A stretch of 6,574 nucleotides of DNA. It comes from Candidatus Collierbacteria bacterium. Lineage in GTDB: Bacteria > Patescibacteriota > Microgenomatia > UBA1400 > MFAQ01. Made by a program: the position numbers and the translations under genes. The notes under the pieces are model-generated. The model saw nothing but the letters and a program-made list of their open reading frames with translations, ran no database searches and had not been told where the DNA came from. Location: assembly GCA_003531665.1 (NCBI GenBank), contig DQFC01000029.1:35844-42417 (forward strand), given 5' to 3'. Shown here piece by piece: positions 5,197 to 6,574 of this stretch. Position 1 is the first letter of the stretch, and the number at the start of each line of letters is the position of its first letter.

Positions 5197-5493
5197 ATGA
5201 AAAATGTATCCCTTTATCTTTCCGATGCGTCAGAAATTCTCGCAAACAGTCTAACGGCGGCAGTCCAGAATGTTATCTTGAAAGTCACAAAAATCGAAAC
5301 CACGGTTTCCATTTCTTCCGTCCCGATAACAAGAGGTGTAAGCATCATTCTGCATGATTTCAACCTTCAACCGTGGAAGGCGGCTACCCTCGTAACAGCC
5401 CTCAAGCTGGCAACATATGCCGTCCTTGGAGGCAAAATACCAAGTAACGATATCCACGTTACCATGCACGGAAGCGTCAGCACAGATCTATAG
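5197..5493 (+). CDS. Hypothetical 98-aa protein, unrecognised
   Basis: The protein is 98 aa and starts MKNVSLYLSDASEILANSLT. I do not recognise a family. It alternates strand-like and helix-like stretches: a Val/Ile/Thr-rich block at about 25-52 (NVILKVTKIETTVSIS, then RGVSIILHDF) suggests beta strands, and 60-79 (WKAATLVTALKLATYAVLGG) suggests a mildly hydrophobic helix. There is no clear signal peptide, catalytic motif or cysteine. It is a complete single-gene unit with its own -35/-10 promoter, Shine-Dalgarno and strong terminator. That is unusual in this window, where most genes look leaderless, and may mean strong or conditional expression. Confidence 0.75.
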   Translation: MKNVSLYLSDASEILANSLTAAVQNVILKVTKIETTVSISSVPITRGVSIILHDFNLQPWKAATLVTALKLATYAVLGGKIPSNDIHVTMHGSVSTDL

Positions 5494-5498
5494 ACTCT

Positions 5499-5525
5499 TG
5501 CCCTCACTAAGTGAGGGCATTTTTT
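5499..5525 (+). terminator. Intrinsic terminator after the 98-aa gene
   Basis: TGCCCTCAC (5499-5507) and GTGAGGGCA (5511-5519) form a perfect 9-bp stem with the loop TAA, followed by six Ts. It separates two convergent genes. On the minus strand the hairpin is not followed by a T run, so it is mainly a plus-strand terminator. Confidence 0.9.
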
Positions 5526-5527
5526 AT

Positions 5528-6133
5528 CTATTTTTCCTTGGAACGGCGGGTGCCTTCAGGACTAAAGCCTAGTTCCGATATGAGATAGTAATCGACGGCT
5601 TCAAGTAAATGTTTTTTTGTATCTTCATTTTGTATGACTACATCAGCCATCTCCAAACAACGGACAACTTGCTGACCAAAATTATTTTCACCAAGACCTA
5701 GATCCCGATTGTTCGCCCTGACAAAGTCGGCGTCCGATGTGCCATCCTCACCTCTCCTCCATGCGCGGTCAAGGTACCACTCCATTCTAAGCTCCGGTGA
5801 AGCATCGATACCAATAACGGTGATTCCAAGAACATGGCGGAGAAATTCAATTTCCGAAGGGTTTCTGATCGAGTCGATGACAACATTGCCATCAGTACTC
5901 CCCAAAAGTTCCAAGGTTCTTTCCGCCAAAACATGTCCACCAAAAATTTCTCGGAGATCATTTCCCACATTTTGAAGGTTTTCTCTAGACAAAGGTAAGC
6001 CTCGTGCACTAACTTCTTCGCGAACACGATCCGAAAGACTAAGAACGGTGAAACCTAAATCGCGAAGGTATTTGGCGACCTCGCCTTTCCCTGAGGCGAT
6101 GGGGCCTACTAGGCCGATAACCATCCTTTTCAT
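5528..6133 (-). CDS. P-loop nucleotide kinase-like protein (UPF0200 / dephospho-CoA-kinase-like)
   Basis: The protein is 201 aa. The Walker A loop is GPIASGKGE (10-18), with Gly rather than Ser/Thr after the Lys, as in adenylate kinases and archaeal UPF0200 proteins. Next come SDRVREEVSARGL (34-46), the Asp/Arg substrate region; VVIDSIRNPSE (84-94), a Walker B-like strand with Asp87 and Arg90; DRAWRRGED (122-130), an arginine-rich lid; and ADVVIQNE (163-170), the end strand common to CoaE and deoxynucleotide kinases. It most likely phosphorylates a nucleotide or cofactor; the true substrate is not clear. The upstream frame stays open to 6160, but the ATG at 6133 lies 6 bases after a TACACT -10 box that has TTGAGT 17 bp upstream; ATG 6124 (MVIGLVG) is the alternative. 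It converges on the 98-aa gene. Confidence 0.8.
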   Translation of the reverse strand: MKRMVIGLVGPIASGKGEVAKYLRDLGFTVLSLSDRVREEVSARGLPLSRENLQNVGNDLREIFGGHVLAERTLELLGSTDGNVVIDSIRNPSEIEFLRHVLGITVIGIDASPELRMEWYLDRAWRRGEDGTSDADFVRANNRDLGLGENNFGQQVVRCLEMADVVIQNEDTKKHLLEAVDYYLISELGFSPEGTRRSKEK

Positions 6134-6139
6134 AATTCT

Positions 6140-6168
6140 AGTGTACGAGCAAGAACTCAAGAACTCAA
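6140..6168 (-). promoter_or_regulatory. Promoter of the P-loop kinase gene
   Basis: On the minus strand TTGAGT (6168-6163), a 17-bp spacer and TACACT (6145-6140) precede the ATG at 6133 by 6 bases, so the mRNA would be leaderless. The -35 hexamer is formed by the AGAACTCA tandem repeat. An alternative -10, TAGAAT (6140-6135), would fit the ATG at 6124. Confidence 0.5.
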
Positions 6169-6175
6169 GATAAAC
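6152..6175 (+). repeat. AGAACTCA octamer tandem repeat, cluster 1
   Basis: Two exact copies of AGAACTCA (6152-6159, 6160-6167) and a degenerate third, between the divergent kinase and the 6215 gene. The same octamer recurs at 6512-6551. Confidence 0.7.
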
Positions 6176-6201
6176 AAGGTGAAAGACTGAGATTGAGATG
6201 G

Positions 6202-6207
6202 TAGAAT
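6202..6207 (+). promoter_or_regulatory. -10 box (TAGAAT) for the 6215 gene; leaderless start
   Basis: TAGAAT ends 7 bases before the ATG at 6215, separated by C and a run of six Ts. There is no Shine-Dalgarno and no clear -35. Confidence 0.5.
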
Positions 6208-6214
6208 CTTTTTT

Positions 6215-6511
6215 ATGGCTGCAAAATTTAAGGAAACTTTTGAGGAGATGGTATCGAAATACGAGAAAGAGTTCGACGCCTTCCAGGAGCTACACGACAA
6301 ATACGAAAGTGATCCAAAAAGATGGCAAGCGGAATTTAATCTTGAAGGGGGAAAAATAATGGAGATTGTCAGGGTTTATGAGAATAAGCTCTGTGGACAC
6401 ATGGAAAATACCCAGAATGCGACATACTCAGCCGGATTAGCTGAGAAGTTTAGAAATGAAATAAAGAGGTATTTACCTAAATTAGACATGATTGGGGTGA
6501 CGGTGGGATAA
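6215..6511 (+). CDS. Hypothetical 98-aa charged helical protein
   Basis: The protein is 98 aa, starting MAAKFKETFEEMVSKYEKEF. It is rich in Lys and Glu with regularly placed hydrophobic residues across 5-60 and again at 75-92, so it is mainly alpha-helical and perhaps a short coiled coil or helical bundle. There is a single cysteine at 60 and no signal peptide or membrane segment. I recognise no family or active site. The start is supported by a TAGAAT box 7 bases upstream. The gene is bracketed by two clusters of the AGAACTCA repeat, and no terminator follows it within the window. Confidence 0.75.
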   Translation: MAAKFKETFEEMVSKYEKEFDAFQELHDKYESDPKRWQAEFNLEGGKIMEIVRVYENKLCGHMENTQNATYSAGLAEKFRNEIKRYLPKLDMIGVTVG

Positions 6512-6551
6512 AGAACTCCAGAACTCAAGAAATCAAGAACTCAAGTTGAGG
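6512..6551 (+). repeat. AGAACTCA octamer tandem repeat, cluster 2
   Basis: Units of 8 bp begin one base into the TAA stop codon's 3' flank: AGAACTCC, AGAACTCA, AGAAATCA, AGAACTCA and a diverged AGTTGAGG. It has the same unit and orientation as the cluster at 6152-6175. Confidence 0.72.
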
Positions 6552-6557
6552 TATAAA
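6552..6557 (+). promoter_or_regulatory. Possible -10 box at the right edge
   Basis: TATAAA follows the second repeat cluster. A TTG six bases later (6564) could start a leaderless gene beyond the window, but only three codons are visible, so this is tentative. Confidence 0.25.
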
Positions 6558-6574
6558 TTTTATTTGCCGCACTC

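Overview
The window looks like a piece of a small-genome, uncultured bacterium, most plausibly a Patescibacteria/CPR lineage. This is an inference from style, not a placement. GC content is moderate. Genes are short, tightly packed and on both strands, with many small unrecognised proteins and short tandem repeats between genes. Most genes have a -10-like box 6-8 nt before the start codon and no Shine-Dalgarno sequence, which points to leaderless mRNAs. None of the long reading frames contains an in-frame TGA, so the standard bacterial code fits better than TGA-as-glycine.

Layout. (1) Positions 1-884, minus strand: the first ~294 codons of an ABC exporter, cut by the window edge before its ATPase domain. 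(2) 885-1162: an intergenic region holding the most interesting structure here. A near-consensus minus-strand promoter (1101-1129) leads into about 170 nt with four consecutive inverted repeats, then an intrinsic terminator (924-953), and 30 nt later the strong ribosome binding site of the exporter. A 34-codon ORF lies inside this leader. It reads as a transcription-attenuation leader or a discrete structured RNA controlling the exporter. (3) 1163-1505, plus: a YqaE/Pmp3-type small membrane protein with its terminator. (4) 1529-2662, plus: a membrane-anchored C39-like cysteine peptidase fused to TPR repeats. (5) 2671-4002, minus: an MFS exporter converging on the peptidase gene with an 8-bp gap. 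(6) 4020-4763, plus: an RlmB-type rRNA 2'-O-methyltransferase, divergent from the MFS gene across 17 bp that carry overlapping -10 boxes on both strands. (7) 4814-5493, plus: two small unrecognised proteins; the second has its own canonical promoter, ribosome binding site and terminator. (8) 5528-6133, minus: a P-loop kinase resembling UPF0200/dephospho-CoA-kinase-like proteins. (9) 6215-6511, plus: a small charged helical protein between two clusters of an AGAACTCA tandem repeat.

There is no single obvious pathway. The common thread is envelope and export functions (ABC exporter, YqaE, anchored peptidase, MFS pump) mixed with housekeeping (RlmB, kinase). Two genes, the ABC exporter and the 98-aa protein at 5197, depart from the leaderless pattern: they have proper 5' UTRs and Shine-Dalgarno sequences and are the likeliest to be separately regulated. 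No mobile element, CRISPR array, tRNA or rRNA was seen.
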